Assembly (NCBI GenBank): GCA_028386065.3
Contig: JAKUCV010000378.1
Span: 1 to 64,000, forward strand
Direction of reading: 5' to 3'
DNA: 64,000 bases
Origin: Turnera subulata
Lineage: Eukaryota > Streptophyta > Magnoliopsida > Malpighiales > Passifloraceae
Under the pieces are notes generated by a model. The model worked only from the letters and a program-made list of their open reading frames with translations, was not told the origin of the DNA and did not search any database. This document shows positions 9,469 to 22,157 of this stretch, one piece after another (position 1 is the first letter of the stretch; every line of letters begins with the position of its first letter). A program made the position numbers and the translations under genes.

Positions 9469-11404
9469 TGAAACGCCCTGGCCCGTATTTACCGTACACA
9501 GTAAACACGTGTCGGAACTGTAACGACCCGACCAAACAAAGCCCAGCATACAGTGTACACGACAGAAAACTGGCTCAACAGCCCAAAATATAAACATCAG
9601 AAATCTGGCCCTTCGGCCCAACATCAAAACATATCACCCGAACCCGGGATCATCAATAACATCATAACCGGCCCAAGGCCCAAAAAAATCAATAAATAGC
9701 ACAGCGGAAGACTTAATAACTCACAAAGACACTGTATGCGACACATAATGCAACTTATGGATCCGAGTCCTGTCCGAGAGATAACGCCGCAGCCTGTCTG
9801 GAAAGCAACATACCTGAACCACAAATAACTCAACCTACGGGATGAAAGCAAGCAGGTGAGGGGTGAGTCCGAAGTGCTCACAACCATGGATAGACGATCA
9901 ATATGCAACACTATAAATACTCAAGGTCGAAACGGGTAAAACAGCCAAAATAAAGCAAACCAAAAAGACTGGACCCAAAACTGGTCCAAGACTAAAAAGA
10001 CACAAATAAAAATCCAGTTATCTTTCCGTGCCCTGTCACGGATAAGCTAGGGGTCAGACCTGGTTCTCAACATATTTCGGGTGCCAGACCAAACCAAGAG
10101 AGCCCAGGGATCGACATCCCAAAAATAGTAACCCAGGGATAGACATCCCAAATATAATCACGGGATAGACATCCCAAGCATAGACATGTTTATCACAAGT
10201 AACCCACGTCATGGCCACCACAAAACAGTCTTAAACCATCGAGTCGTACCACTACCTACCACGTGACAATTATATTATCATCATTCAAAACCAAATCACA
10301 AGGATCAACATCCCTAACCAAAATACCGGGATAGACATCCCATCCAGAACCGAAGATCGACATCCTTATCACAAATTATTAATTAATCCATTATTCTTAT
10401 GCCCAAAGACACGAAAATAAATATCCAAAACTCAATGCACGGGGATAAACATCCCAAAACCGAATCAAGGTACTGGGATAAACATCCCGAGTCAAACCAC
10501 AGCAATTGCATCAATCAACAGTGCAACAATCACCAAACACAACAACCGAGTAATACATGCAAATATTGAAGGAAATCAATCATCACCTTAGCCGATTACT
10601 CAACTCTGAAGACAATGACCGGTCCAAGGCTGGCTCCACGGGAAACTGCCCGATATCAAAACCTATACAACAAAACAACATCCTCACATAAATGCACATA
10701 ATCGGTATACTATGATGCCAATACTGCGAAATAAACCCATCCCGGTTCATATCCTTTATTATTATCTTTTACCGAAAATATTATACCGTACGTATATCCA
10801 AATATAATTTCGGTACCATACTTTAATTAAAACTCTTTTCAAACTATTTTCATAAATTAATTATACTTTTTTCCAAATTAATAAACAACATAATTTTTTC
10901 TGGAAATTACATCATATATATGTATTTTTCCAAAACTATTTCCATAATATATATTACTTGCCAATAATAATTACCAAATATTATTATATTAGAAAACCAT
11001 ATTTCCAGTAAATATAATTATATAAACTTATTTTCCTGAAAATAAATACGAATTATAAATATACATATATATATTTTCTAAAGACAAAATTACATTTCCA
11101 AACCATTATATATCAACATAATAATTTATTTTTTTAGAAATATTATTTATGTATACTATATATATGTTTCCAAAAGTATTCCCATAATTTTCCAGAAAAA
11201 TAATAACATTTAAGAAAATATAATCTTAATATATATCTTTCCTAGAATAACATAATATTAATTTTCTAAAACAACATATAATTATCTTAATTTTCAAGAA
11301 TCAAGGTATATATATATTTTCAAAATCCCAAACCCAGAATATTACATATAATTTTCCAAAATAATATTTACCCTTTTTCCCAGAAATTAATTAGCAGAAA
11401 TTAG

Positions 11405-11438
<34 letters not shown>

Positions 11439-12319
11439 TTTAAAAGGAAAAGAATCCGGACTGCCCAGGACCCCTTCCCAGGCGCGACCCGGCCGCGTCC
11501 CGCCCGTGAAAACGGGTTGCTCACCTTGATGACGGCGGCGGCGCGACTGACGCGAAGAGAAGGAAGCCGCGAGGAAGGCGAGCTCGAGGTGACTCCAAGG
11601 GCGACAGAAAGGCGGCACGAGGCGTCGCGGCGGCTGAGCAGGAGCGCGGGGCGAAGACCTGCGGGTTGCACGATGGGTCAACGCCTCTAGCAGGTGCGTC
11701 CAGCGGCGGAATCGAGCGGAGGCAGCGCCGTTGAGGTTGCGACGACTCGGCGACTCTCCTGGCGGCGGCTGTGGAGCACGAGACGGCCTAGAACGCTACA
11801 GAGTAAACAGTGTCGGGAGAGGAAGAGGGGTGACGAACTGTTACCGGCTTTCTTTTTCCTTTTTTGTATTTTTTTCCTTATTTTTTTTCTTTTTTTCTCT
11901 ATTTTCCTGTTTTGTATTTATTTTTTTTCTTTTCCTTTTTTTTCCCTCCCTGTTTTTTTGGTTTTCTTTTTTTTTTTTCTTTTTTTTCTTTCCTTTTTCT
12001 CTCTTTTTTTTCTCTTCTTTTCTCTCTTTTTCTTTTTCTTCTCCTCATCCTCTCTTCTCCTGCTTCCTTTTTATAACAATGAAAACACTCTACAACCTGT
12101 GAACGTTCAATAATGCAGCTTGTCTGCATTATGGAGCGAGTCTGGTCCGGACCAGAAAATAACTGATACCCCTTTAGTTATTTTTTGGTGTGATTTTTTT
12201 AGGATTCCGGGACCCAAAAAATACCAACTTAGATCCGAAAAATCCACGAAAAAAATCTCGAGCGCGGGAAAAGACTCAGTTTCAAAAAACAACGCTTGAT
12301 TTACCTTGAATTAATTAAC
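9469..12319 (-). repeat. 5' LTR of element 2 (main part)
   Basis: Reverse-oriented LTR, about 2.85 kb here plus ~80 bases at 22158-22240. It has the same landmarks as other copies, in reverse: nine palindromes such as GGGATAGACATCCC between ~10105 and 10490, an AT-rich core (10740-11450), then a GC-rich leader (11460-11840). Its GC-rich part is partly replaced by a pyrimidine tract (11846-12070). Confidence 0.8.
11846..12070 (+). repeat. Low-complexity T/C tract inside LTR
   Basis: About 225 bases that are almost purely T and C on the plus strand. The long frames here are composition artefacts, mostly Phe/Ser/Leu. Confidence 0.85.
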
Positions 12320-12324
12320 CAGGA

Positions 12325-14224
12325 TGTAACGGCCCGGGTAAAAATTTTATTTTACCGGGACCGTGAAAGTCTTTTAAATAGTATTTTACCTACTAAATTA
12401 ATCTTGGGTAATTAATTCTGGGTAAAACGAGCATCGGATTCTGAAACCAAGCTTTGTTCCACGCTTGAGATTTTCCTACGGATTTTACGAACCAAGTTGG
12501 ATTTTTTCGGTCCGAACGGTACAGGGTAGTCATTTTTCCCTGTGGTGCATATGAAGTTTTCTTTTCCCTGTTGGGTTTTGACGCCTTGCTCCCCTTGAGT
12601 TTGCTCCTGTACGCATGAGAAGTTATGTCTCCTCCTGTTGGCTCTTGACGTTGAACTGTGTTGACCGTGAACCAGCATGTTATGTCTGCTTCTCCTTCCC
12701 TTGTGTAAATCAGCAACCCAGCAATCTCAAAGAAGCCTGAGCCATACCGTTTCCCTGCCTTCAACCTGAGAGAAAATAAAAACAACAACTCACACACACA
12801 AAAACAACCGCGCCACCTCCACCATGAACCACCATCAACCCGACACCATCACCCACCCTTTTCCCCATTTTCTTTTTCCTGTGATGCCAGCACCACCACA
12901 CCCTCACCTTACTTCTCCTTTCTCGAGTAACCCGCATCCACCATCACCACCTGCACCCCTTTCCCACCCGAGCTTCTTCATAGTTGCCCCGCCACTACCC
13001 CCGTCACCCTCCTCTCTTTTCCTTCCTTCCTTTCCTTTCTTTCCACCACGCCAACCACCTACCGAGCCGCTTTCACCCACATACCACCCGTTCACCGCCA
13101 TCAACGAGACCGCCCAAGCCACCCGACACCATCCTTACGCCCGACCACCCTCGCTTGCAGCCTTCACACGCCACCAACACCTTCCCCTGCCGGCTGTTCA
13201 CAACACCACAACCCACAATAGCCACCCTTTCCTTTCCCTTCTCCCCTCCCGCGAGCTGCCACCATGACCAGCTCACCTTCACCGCGCCTTGCTCTTGCAC
13301 CACGGAGCCGCCACACCTCGTCACCTCGCACCACCATCCCCGTGGCGTCCTCACGCTCACGCCGTTGTCCCCGCGCCCGTCGCTTCGCCCCGCCTGCGAC
13401 CATCTCCTCCCCAAGCTCGTCAGTCGCTGTCGCCTGCGTCGCCCTCACGTCGTCTCCATGCGGCAGCCGCCTGTTCGTCGCGCTGAGCCCGCCTCGCCCG
13501 TCATCCGTGCCGCCCGCGCGGGTAAGCTCACGTAGAAGACGACACTGTAGCATGCATGGTGGGTTGGTTTTCATGTTCCTGGGCTGGTTTTATTTTTGGG
13601 GTTTTTTTTTGTTGCGTGGGATGGGTTTAAACTTGGGCTTAGTGGGCTGTGAGGCAGTGGGCTTGGGCCTGCACATGGGCCTAGGCTTGGCACTATGCAC
13701 GGCCCAGTCAGGCACTGTTCACTGCCCAAGGTTAAAACAATAATAATAATAATATATATATATAATAAAATCTGGAGAAAAAAAAGTAATAAATATTAAG
13801 GTATATTTTGAAATTAAGTTGTGGATATATGTTTTGGGAAAAAAGGATTTAATTGGTAGAATAATTTTGGAAAATAGAATTGTTCTCTAAGGTTATAATC
13901 TATGAAAAGTAAGAATATATATAGTGAAATGTTTTACCAGAAAAATACTTTGTGTGCTTTGTTGTTTGATTGAACTGCTGAGGTGTTCACTGTTGGTTAA
14001 TTGACTGCTGTGATTATTGCTGATGTGTTTGTTAGACTGTGATATTGATTCTGTGATATTGTGTTGAGATTGATGTTGGACTATTGACCATGGGTAATTG
14101 ATAATGGATATTAGAAATGGAAATTGGATGGTAGGATAATTGGAAGTTGTGTTGACGACTTTAATGTCACTTGGAAAGTAGTGGTTTGACTCGATGGGTA
14201 AAGACTGTTTTGTGGTGTTGCTGT
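12325..14224 (+). repeat. 5' LTR of element 3, internally deleted
   Basis: Closely matches the 3' LTR from 16425 but lacks ~780 bases between short AAAAAT repeats (junction ~13948; the missing piece is 17898-18675). It also lacks everything after the GACTGTTTTGTGGTG motif (~14220), including the LTR end and primer-binding site. It carries ~160 bases (about 12535-12690) that the 3' LTR lacks. Confidence 0.75.
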
Positions 14225-14297
14225 GATTATTTGTGCATAGTCTGTCATGAGTTAGTATAATATGCATGCATATTCATTCTCATAAAGGTAAGACGAA

Positions 14298-14930
14298 TGG
14301 ATCCGTAGGAGGAATCAGCATGTTGGAGATCACCTGGATGACGACCAGGTGTCGGTAGAACAACCGTAGTTAGATGCAGGATTCTGGAGCTCGAACCTAC
14401 AGCACTGTTGGACGATATCAGGTAAACGTTGAACATGGTAACTCGTATCTTACAAAGGCAAGAGGCCAGGGATGCCCAGAGAGAAACCGAGGGCCCAGTT
14501 GAGGATCTAGACATAGTCTAGCCGATCAGGGTTTGGACAGAGTAGAGCTGTGCCGATGAGTCAGGGCCGAGGTTGGAACAACTACAACAACAACCGAGGC
14601 AGTTCTTGGGTACAGTCCGAGGGGACCACATCCGGAGATTCACGCCCCCGCTACTCCACAGGAAGATGCTTTGAGTGCAACGAGGTTAGTCACTACCGGT
14701 CAACCTGTCCTAAGCTGGGAAGATCATGAGGTATGGCTCCTACACAGACAGTGCAAGCATCAGTAGCCAGTGTTCTAGTAGTTCCGGAGTTGGCCGAGGC
14801 CAAGGACGTGGATCCGTTCCTGCCAGGACACAGACAACCATGAATCAGAGCACCGCAGTGTCGGGAGCTTTTGTGATCACTGCTGAGGAAGATCAGGAGA
14901 ATGCCGAAGTCGGTTCTGTTGGGAGTTGAC
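14298..14930 (+). pseudogene. gag remnant of element 3
   Basis: ATGGATCCGTAGGAGGAATC aligns with the gag start of element 4 (25722), followed by scattered gag segments. Around 14660-14720 a zinc-knuckle reads RCFECNEVSHYRSTC, keeping all three Cys and the His (CX2CX4HX4C). The frame is broken by stops (for example the TAG in the quoted start) and by deletions of most of the capsid region. Confidence 0.65.
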
Positions 14931-14934
14931 CTTT

Positions 14935-16390
14935 CAGTGGGCGAGACAGGAACTTTGCTGACCCACATTGAAGAAAAGTCCAACCTGAGAGGGTAGATTG
15001 TGGAGCTACAAGATGAAGATCCTGACCTGTTCAAGCTGAAAGAGGCAGTTCGCAGCGGAAAAGAAGAGAAGCTCCGTATAGCCGAGGATAGTGCACTAAT
15101 GCTGGGAAAACGTCTATGTGTACCCAGTGTTGGTGACTTGTGTAGTCAGATCCTGGAAGAAGGGCATATGATGCCCTATGCCATGCATCTCGGAAGCACC
15201 AAGATGTAACAGAACTTGAAGAGTCATTATTGGTGGCCCCGTATGAAGAAAGATGTGGCAGAATATGTTGCAAAGTGTATCACCTGTCAGCAAGTGAAAG
15301 CAAAGCATCAAGCACCAACAGGAAAGATGAGATCGTTGACAGTGCCAGAGTGGAAATGGGAGCTGATTACCATGGATTTTGTGGTCGGATTACCGATGAC
15401 CCGAAAACAACATGATTCTATCTGGGTTATCGTTGATCGGCTAACAAAATCGGCATATTTCCTTCCTTTCCGTCAGACCGACACCATGGATAAGCTAGCC
15501 AAGCTGTATGCTACAGAGGTTGAGAGACTACATGGAATTCCAAAATCCATAGTCTCAGACAGAGATCCCAGATTCACCTCACGGTTTTGGAAGAGTTTGC
15601 AAGTAGCTTTGGGAACTAAGTTGAGTTTCAATACTGCCTTTCATCCGCAGACAGATGGTCAGCTAGAGAGAACCATTCAGATGCTGGGAGACATGCTGGA
15701 AGACTGTGCCCTTAACTTCGGTGGCAGTAGGATCAGTATTTGTCTTAGCAGAGTTCATTTACAACAACACTTACCACTCTAGTATCGGGATGTCACCTTT
15801 CGAAGCTCTTTACAGAAGAAAGTATCGGAGTCTAGTTGTTGGGATGAGAAGGATTATGTTTGACCGTGGGTCCAGACTTAGTTAAACAAACAGTGGACAA
15901 GATTCAGACGGTTGGACGGTAGAGCTGCACAGGACCAACAGAAGAGTTATGTAGATAAGCAACGGTGAGAGATAGAGTACACAGTTGGGGAAAAGTTTCT
16001 CAGAGTTGTACCGTGGAAGGGAGTTATCTGATTCGGGAAAAGAGGGAAGCTGAGTCCTAGGTACATCGGACCGTATGAGATCGTAGAAAGGGTTGGACCC
16101 TTGGCGAACAAGTTATCTTTACCGGAGGAGTTGTCTCATATCCAAGCTGCGGAGGTACCGATCAGATCCGAGTCATGTGGTTAGTATCGCAGATGTTACA
16201 GTGGCAGAAGATCTCACGTATACAGAGGCACCGGAATAAGTTCTTGCCCGGGGGGATAGATAGTTGAGGAACCATGTTATTCCAATGGGTAAGGTAAAAT
16301 AGAATGAGCATTCCACTAACGAGTCTACACGGGAAGTAGAAGGGCGCATGCGATCTCAGTATCCGCACCCGTTTACAGCACCGGGATGAA
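14935..16390 (+). pseudogene. Integrase-only pol remnant of element 3
   Basis: From about 14940 the sequence jumps directly from the gag end to the pol segment before integrase; protease, RT and RNase H are absent. The zinc-binding HHCC segment (HLGSTKM... CITCQQVKAK, 15180-15300) has an in-frame TAA at 15207-15209. The DDE core is recognisable: TMDFVVGLP (15372), SDRDPRFTS (15560) and QLERTIQM (15660). After ~15740 the frame is lost, but chromodomain-like sequence can be followed to about 16390. It is a non-autonomous deletion derivative. Confidence 0.75.
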
Positions 16391-16424
16391 TTTCGGGGAC
16401 GAAATTCTTTTAAGGTGGGTAGAC

Positions 16425-19400
16425 TGTAACGGCCCGGGTAAAAATTTTATTTTACCGGGACCGTGAAAGTCTTTTAAACAGTATTTTACCTACTAAATTA
16501 ATCTTGGGTAATTAATTCTGGATAAAACGAGCACCGGATTCTAAAACCGAGCTTTGTTCCACGCTCGAGATTTTCCTACGGATTTTACGGACCAAGTTGG
16601 AATTTTTCGGTCCGAACAGTACAGGGTAGTCATACCGTTTCCCTGCCTTTAACCTGAGAGAAAATAAAAACAACAACTCACACACACAAAAACAACCGCG
16701 CCACCTCTACCATGAACCACCATCAACCCGACACCATCACGCACCCTTTTCCCCATTTCCTTTTTCCCGTGATGCCAGCACCACCACACCCTCACCTTAC
16801 TTCTCCTTCCTCGAGTAACCCGCGTCCACCACCACCACTTGCACCCCTTTCCCACCCGAGCTTCTTCATAGTTGCCCCGCCACTACCCCCGTCACCCTCC
16901 TCTCTTTTCCTTCCTTCCTTTCCTTTCTTTCCACCACGCCAACCACCTACCGAGCCGCTTTCACCCATATACCACCCGTTCACCGCCATCAACGAGACCG
17001 CCCAAGCCATGCGACACCATCCTTACGCCCGACCACCCTCGCTTGCCTTCACACGCCACCAACACCTTCCCCTGCCGGCTGTTCACAACACCACAATGCC
17101 ACAACAGCCACCCTTTCCTTTCCCTTCTCCCCTTCCGCGAGCTACCACCATGACCAGCTCACCTTCACCGCGCCTTGCTCCTGCACCAAGGAGCCGCCAC
17201 GCCTCGTCACCTCACACCACCATCCCCGTGGCGTCCTCACGCTCACGCTGTTGTCCCCGAGCCCGTCGCTTCGCCCCGCCTGCAAGCCGTCACCCTTGCC
17301 GCCGCGTCTAATGCCACAGCCGCCGCCTGCGACCATCTCCTCCCCGAGCTCGTCAGCCCCCGTCGCCTGTGTCGCCCTCACGTCGTCTCCACGCCGCAGC
17401 CGCCTGCTCGTCACGCCAAGCCCACCTCGCCCGTCATCCGTGCCGCCCGCGCAGGTAAGCTCACGTAGAAGACGACACTGTAGCATGCATGGTGGGTTGG
17501 TTTTAATGTTCCTGGGCTGGTTTTATTTTTGGGTTTTTTTTTGATGCGTGGGCTGGGTTTGAACTTAGGCTTAGTAGGCTGTGAGGCAGTGGGCTTGGGC
17601 CTACACATGGGCCTGAGCCTGGACCTTGGTTGGGCCTAGGCTTGGCACTGTGTACGGCCCAGTCAAGCACTGTTCACAGCCCAATGTTAAAAAAAAAAAT
17701 AATAATAATAATATATATAATAAAATCTGGAGAAAAAAAAGTAATAAATATTAAGGTATATTTTGAAATTAAGTTATGGATATATGTTTTGGGAAAAAAG
17801 GATTTAATTGGTAGAATAATTTTGGAAAATAGAATTGTTCTCTAAGGTTATACTCTATGAAAAGTAAGGATATATATAGTGAAATGTTTTACCAGAAAAA
17901 TATATATGTGGTGTACCTAAGTAATATTTCTGGAAAAAGATTATTATGTTGATAATATAATTGTTTGGGGATGTATTATATCTTTAGGAAATAAATATGC
18001 AAACTTATATTTATTTTCAGAAATATGTTTATATGATTATATTTTCTGGAAAAAAAAGTACATATAGTGTAAGCTTACCTTAATGTATATATTTGATAAA
18101 TAATAATTTCCTGGATACTCATATTTATATTTATATTTATATTTAATATATATTGCTAGAGAAAAAAAAGGAAATATGACATAATTTTGAGAAATTAGGT
18201 AAATGACATAATTTATTATATGAAAGTATTTTCTGATGTATATATAATTTGGTAAGTATTTATTATGGTGATACTTTTATCTTATGGAAAAGAATATAAG
18301 TGATAATAATTATTTCCAAGGAAATAAGTGATAGTAATAATTATTTTTATCAAATATTTTGGAAAGGGTATTAACAAAGTATATACCGGAATAATAACCG
18401 GGTATAAGTATAGTACAGTACTCTGACACAGGCATAGTAAATAGTGAATTATGATGATAACGGGGTAACCGAGACCGAGCAGGGTTAACGTTTAAATTCA
18501 CAGTATAGCATCTCATTTGCATAATATTGTGGTGCATCTTATGTGAGTACGTCGATTATTTGCTATATAGGAATTGATATTGAACAGTTTCTAGAGGAAC
18601 TTGCTGTGGAACCCGGAAGTATTTCATAACGGATAAACGGCTAAGGTGAGGATGGATAACCCTTGATATGTGCCAGTAATACTTTGTGTGCTTTGTTGTT
18701 TGATTGAACTGCTGAGGTGTTCACTGTTGGTTAATTGACTGCTGTGATTATTGCTGATGTGTTTGTTAGACTGTGATATTGATTCTGTGATATTGTGTTG
18801 AGATTGATGTTGGACTATTGACCATGGGTAATTGATAATGGATATTAGAAATGGAAATTGGATAATTGGATAATTGGAAGTTGTGTTGACGACTTTAATG
18901 TCACTTGGAAAGTAGTGGTTTGACTCGATGGGTAAAGACTGTTTTGTGGTGGCCATGACCTGGGTTACTTGTGGTAAGCATTCTATGCTTGGGATGTCTA
19001 TCCCGTTGATATTTTTGGGATGTCGATCCCTGGGTTCTCTTGGTTTTGGTCTGGCACCCGAAATATGTTGATATCCAGGACTAACCCCTAGCTTGTCCAG
19101 TGACAGGGCCCGGAAGATAAAATTGATAATAATAATAGATATTCTTTTGGTCTTGGCTCAGTCTTGTTTGAGATGTGTTGTTGCTTGGCTGTGTTTCCTT
19201 TACAGTATTACGGTTGCCTGCATATCACTGTTTATCCTTGGTCGGTGAGCACCTCGGACTCACCCCTCGCCTGCGAGGTTTCATCCCGTAGGTTGAGTTG
19301 TTTCGTAGTTCAGGTACGACGTACGACAGCTGCAGCTCCTCCACCTGACTCCGAATCCATACCTCCGCTGCAAGTGCATATAAGTCTTCCGCTACTGTGA

Positions 19401-19630
19401 TATATATATGTTGCTGTTTTCCTAAAATGATTATGATGCTATATATATTGGATTATGCTGTTGCTGTTGAGCTATGCGTGTGGATTGAATAATGGTCCCC
19501 GAGTGTGGGTGACGGTTGTATTATATAGATTGCTGTTATAAAATACTTGTGAGTTGTACTGTCTGTTCTACCAATAAGAATAGTTTCAGCACGTGTTTAC
19601 TGTGTATGGTAAATACGGGTCGGGGCGCAC
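16425..19630 (+). repeat. 3' LTR of element 3 (3.2 kb)
   Basis: Starts TGTAACGGCCCGGG after AAGGTGGGTAGAC and ends GGGTCGGGGCG at ~19628. It has the GC-rich leader (16690-17460) ending in GCGCAG/GTAAGC, the AT-rich body, the mini-island 18570-18642 between ATATAG and CTAAG/GTGAGG, hairpin units at 18975-19035 and the GGTGAG hairpin at ~19240. Confidence 0.8.
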
Positions 19631-20113
19631 TGTAATGTCCCGGCTTGTCGACTGTCACTATAGACCAACACGGGACCTTTCCAACATGCTTTGTCGTCAC
19701 TCGCATGTTTCCGGGGAGAACTTCCTAGGAGGTCACCCATCCTAGAATTGCTCCAAGTCAAGCACGTTTAACTTTGGAGTTTTTCTAGAATGAGCACCGA
19801 AAAGGTAGGTGCATCTTGTTGATATAGTTAGTACCCATCAAACCATTTAAGCTATTCTCGATTGTGCAGTCCCATGCCTGTACAACCTCGAAATCACTTC
19901 ATTTGAGCTATTCTTGATTATACAGTCTCATACCCGTATAATTATGAAATCACCCCAACTGTGCAGCCCCATCCCTACATAGTCTCAGGATCTCTCCTAT
20001 TCCGGTGTGGATTCGGTTCATTCTTGTGCCCCTCCGTCTAGAAGTCGCTCCTTGTCCATGCTCATCCCGGCACCGGCGTACACTTTCCGCCCTCATAGAC
20101 CCCGGGTGTCACA
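19631..20113 (-). mobile_element. Cassandra-type (5S-bearing TRIM) LTR
   Basis: Read on the minus strand it begins TGTGACACCCGG and ends CCGGGACATTACA, with TG...CA ends. It contains a clear 5S-rRNA-derived segment (19717-19815). LTRs that carry 5S sequence are the hallmark of the Cassandra TRIM family. At 483 bases it is somewhat long for that family. Only one LTR is present; the sequence upstream of it (20114-20189) leads into a Tekay LTR end rather than a second Cassandra LTR. Confidence 0.7.
19717..19815 (-). pseudogene. 5S rRNA-like sequence inside Cassandra LTR
   Basis: On the minus strand GGATGGGTGACCTCCTAGGA matches the 5S C-box region with one change. The preceding CCAAAGTTAAACGTGCTTG corresponds to 5S TCCGAAGTTAAGCGTGCTTG. 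The remainder is diverged and both 5S ends are lacking, so it is not a ribosomal gene, but the internal Pol III control region is partly preserved. Confidence 0.75.
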
Positions 20114-20440
20114 GGCCCACCAGCTTCCGCTAGGTTCGTCCCCGAACCCTGCACCGTACTAGGTGAGTTCTGGAGCTCCGCTACCAAAATGAAACACCCC
20201 GACCCAAATTTACCCTACATACAGTATTTACCGAACAACAGTGCCGACGCGAGGCACAAATAGTAAATATATCAAGAAATCCAGCCCAACGGCCCAATGT
20301 CAATATCATAACACCCAACTTCAGGAATCTCAATAACAACATTAGCACAGCGGAAGCATTTATAATCTTATAAACAACATATGCAAAACTCCAAATGCGA
20401 ATTAATGGATCCGTGTCCTGCCCGATGGTACACAGCAGCA
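20114..20440 (-). repeat. Short interior plus inverted Tekay LTR end
   Basis: 20114-20174 is a short interior segment between the Cassandra-type LTR and a primer-binding site (20175-20186, reverse of TGGTAGCGGAGC). From 20190 TGAAACACCCCGACC begins an inverted Tekay LTR end comparable to 9469-9790. The join occurs at the primer site. Confidence 0.6.
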
Positions 20441-20591
20441 AGGAAAGGGTGGCTGTTGTGGGGTTGTGGTGTTGTGAACAACCGGCAGGGGAAGGTGTTG
20501 GTGGCGTGTGAAGGCTGCAAGCGAGGGTGGTCGGGCGTAAGGATGGTGTCGGGTGGCTTGGGCGGTCTCGTTGATGGCGGTGAACGGGTGG
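20441..20591 (-). repeat. Inverted fragment of element 3 LTR leader
   Basis: Reverse complement of about 13084-13236 (the CCACCATC-rich LTR leader), abutting a forward LTR fragment at 20592. Confidence 0.75.
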
Positions 20592-22157
20592 TAGTAAGCT
20601 TACTTTAATGTATATATTTGATAAATAATAATTTCCTGGATACTCATATTTATATTTATATTTATATTTATATTTAATTTATATTGCTAGAGAAAAAAAG
20701 GAAATATGACATAATTTTGAGAAATTAGGTAAATGACATAATTTATTGTATGAAAGTATTTTCTGATGTATATATAATTTGGTAAGTATTTATTATGGTG
20801 ATACTTTTATTTTATGGAAAAGAATATAAGTGATAACAATTCTTTCCAAGGAAATAAGTGATAGTAATAATTATTTTTATCAAATATTTTGGAAAGGGTA
20901 TTAACAAAGTATATACCGGAATAATAACCGGGTATAAGTATAGTACAGTACTCTGACACAGGAATAGTAAATAGTGAATTATGATGATAACGGGGTAACC
21001 GAGACCGAGCCGGGTTAACGTTTAAATTCACAGTATAGCATCTCATTTGCATAATATTATGGTGCATCTTATGTGAGTACGTCGATTATTTGCTATATAG
21101 GAATTGATATTGAACAGTTGCTAGAGGAACTTGCTGTGGAGCCCGGAAGTATTTCATAACGGATAAACGGCTAAGGTGAGGATGGATAACCCTTGATATG
21201 TGCCTGTAATACTTTGTGTGCTTTGTTGTTTGATTGAACTACTGAGGTGTTCACTGTTGGTTAATTGGCTGCTGTGATTATTGCTGATGTGTTTGTTAGA
21301 CTGTGATATTATGTTGAGATTGATGTTGGACTATTGACCATGGGTAATTGATAATGGATATTATATATGGAAATTGGATAATTAGATAATTGGAAGTTGT
21401 GTTGACGACTTTAATGTCACTTGGAAAGTAGTGGTTTGACTCGATGGGTAAAGACTGTTTTGTGGTGGCCATGACCTGGGTTACTTGTGGTAAGCATGTC
21501 TATGCTTGGGATGTCTATCCCGTTGATATTTTTGGGATGTTGATCCCTGGGTTCTCTTGGTTTTGGTCTGGCACCCGAAATATGTTGATATCTAGGTCTA
21601 ACCCCTAGATTGTCCAGTGACGGGGCCCGGAAGATAAAATTGATAATAATAATAGATATTCTTTTGGTCTTGGCTCAGTCTTGTTTGAGATGTGTTGTTG
21701 TTTGGCTGTGTTTCCTTTACAGTATTACGGTTGCCTGCATATCACTGTTTATCCTTGGTCGGTGAGCACTTTGGACTCACCCCTCGCCTGCGGGGTTTCA
21801 TCTCATAGGTTGAGTTGTTTCGTAGTTCAGGTACGACGTACGACAGCTGCTGTTCCTCCACCTGACTCCGGATTCATACCTCCGCTGCATGTGCATATAA
21901 GTCTTCTGCTGCTGTGATATATATATGTTGTTGTGTTGCTGTTTTCCTAAAATTATTATGATGCTGTATATATTGGATTATGCTGCTGCTGTTGAGCTAT
22001 GCGTGTGGATTGAATAATGGTCCCCGAGTGTGGGTGACGGTTGTATTATATGGATTGTTGTTGTAAAATACTTGTAAGTTGTACTGTCTGTTCTACCAAT
22101 AAGAATAGTTTCGGCACGTGTTTACTGTGTATGGTAAATACGGGTCGGGGCGCTTCA
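20592..22157 (+). repeat. Partial second LTR of element 3
   Basis: Forward copy corresponding to ~18070-19630 of the 3' LTR (starts GTAAGCTTACTTTAATG, ends GGGGCGCTTCA), differing by scattered substitutions and small indels. Confidence 0.8.

Larger units (their letters stand above)
12325..22157 (+). mobile_element. Element 3: deleted Tekay-type element with duplicated, rearranged 3' LTR
   Basis: Starts TGTAACGGCCCGGG at 12325 and ends GGGGCGCTTCA at 22157. Flanks are CAGGA (12320-12324) and CAAGA (22158-22162). The undisturbed LTR near 6870 reads CAAGA there, so this is a 5-bp target duplication with one substitution. Contents: a 5' LTR with deletions (12325 to ~14224), a short interior with gag pieces and integrase only (~14225-16424), a 3' LTR (16425-19630), an inserted chimera (19631-20591), and a second partial LTR (20592-22157). 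The tail suggests recombination after insertion. Confidence 0.7.

Noticed and set aside
11694..12129. Long Phe/Ser-rich and Lys/Glu-rich frames on both strands
   Set aside because: They come from the T/C tract at 11846-12070. Low-complexity composition keeps stops away.
12824..13743. Pro/His/Thr-rich frames up to 180 aa in the element 3 LTR leader (also at 16712-17544, 23119-23802, 30653-31301)
   Set aside because: The CCACCATC-rich leader lacks stops in several frames at once on both strands, and frames are not conserved between LTR copies.
19717..19815. A functional 5S rRNA gene
   Set aside because: Both ends of 5S are missing and the centre is diverged; it is embedded in a Cassandra-type LTR.
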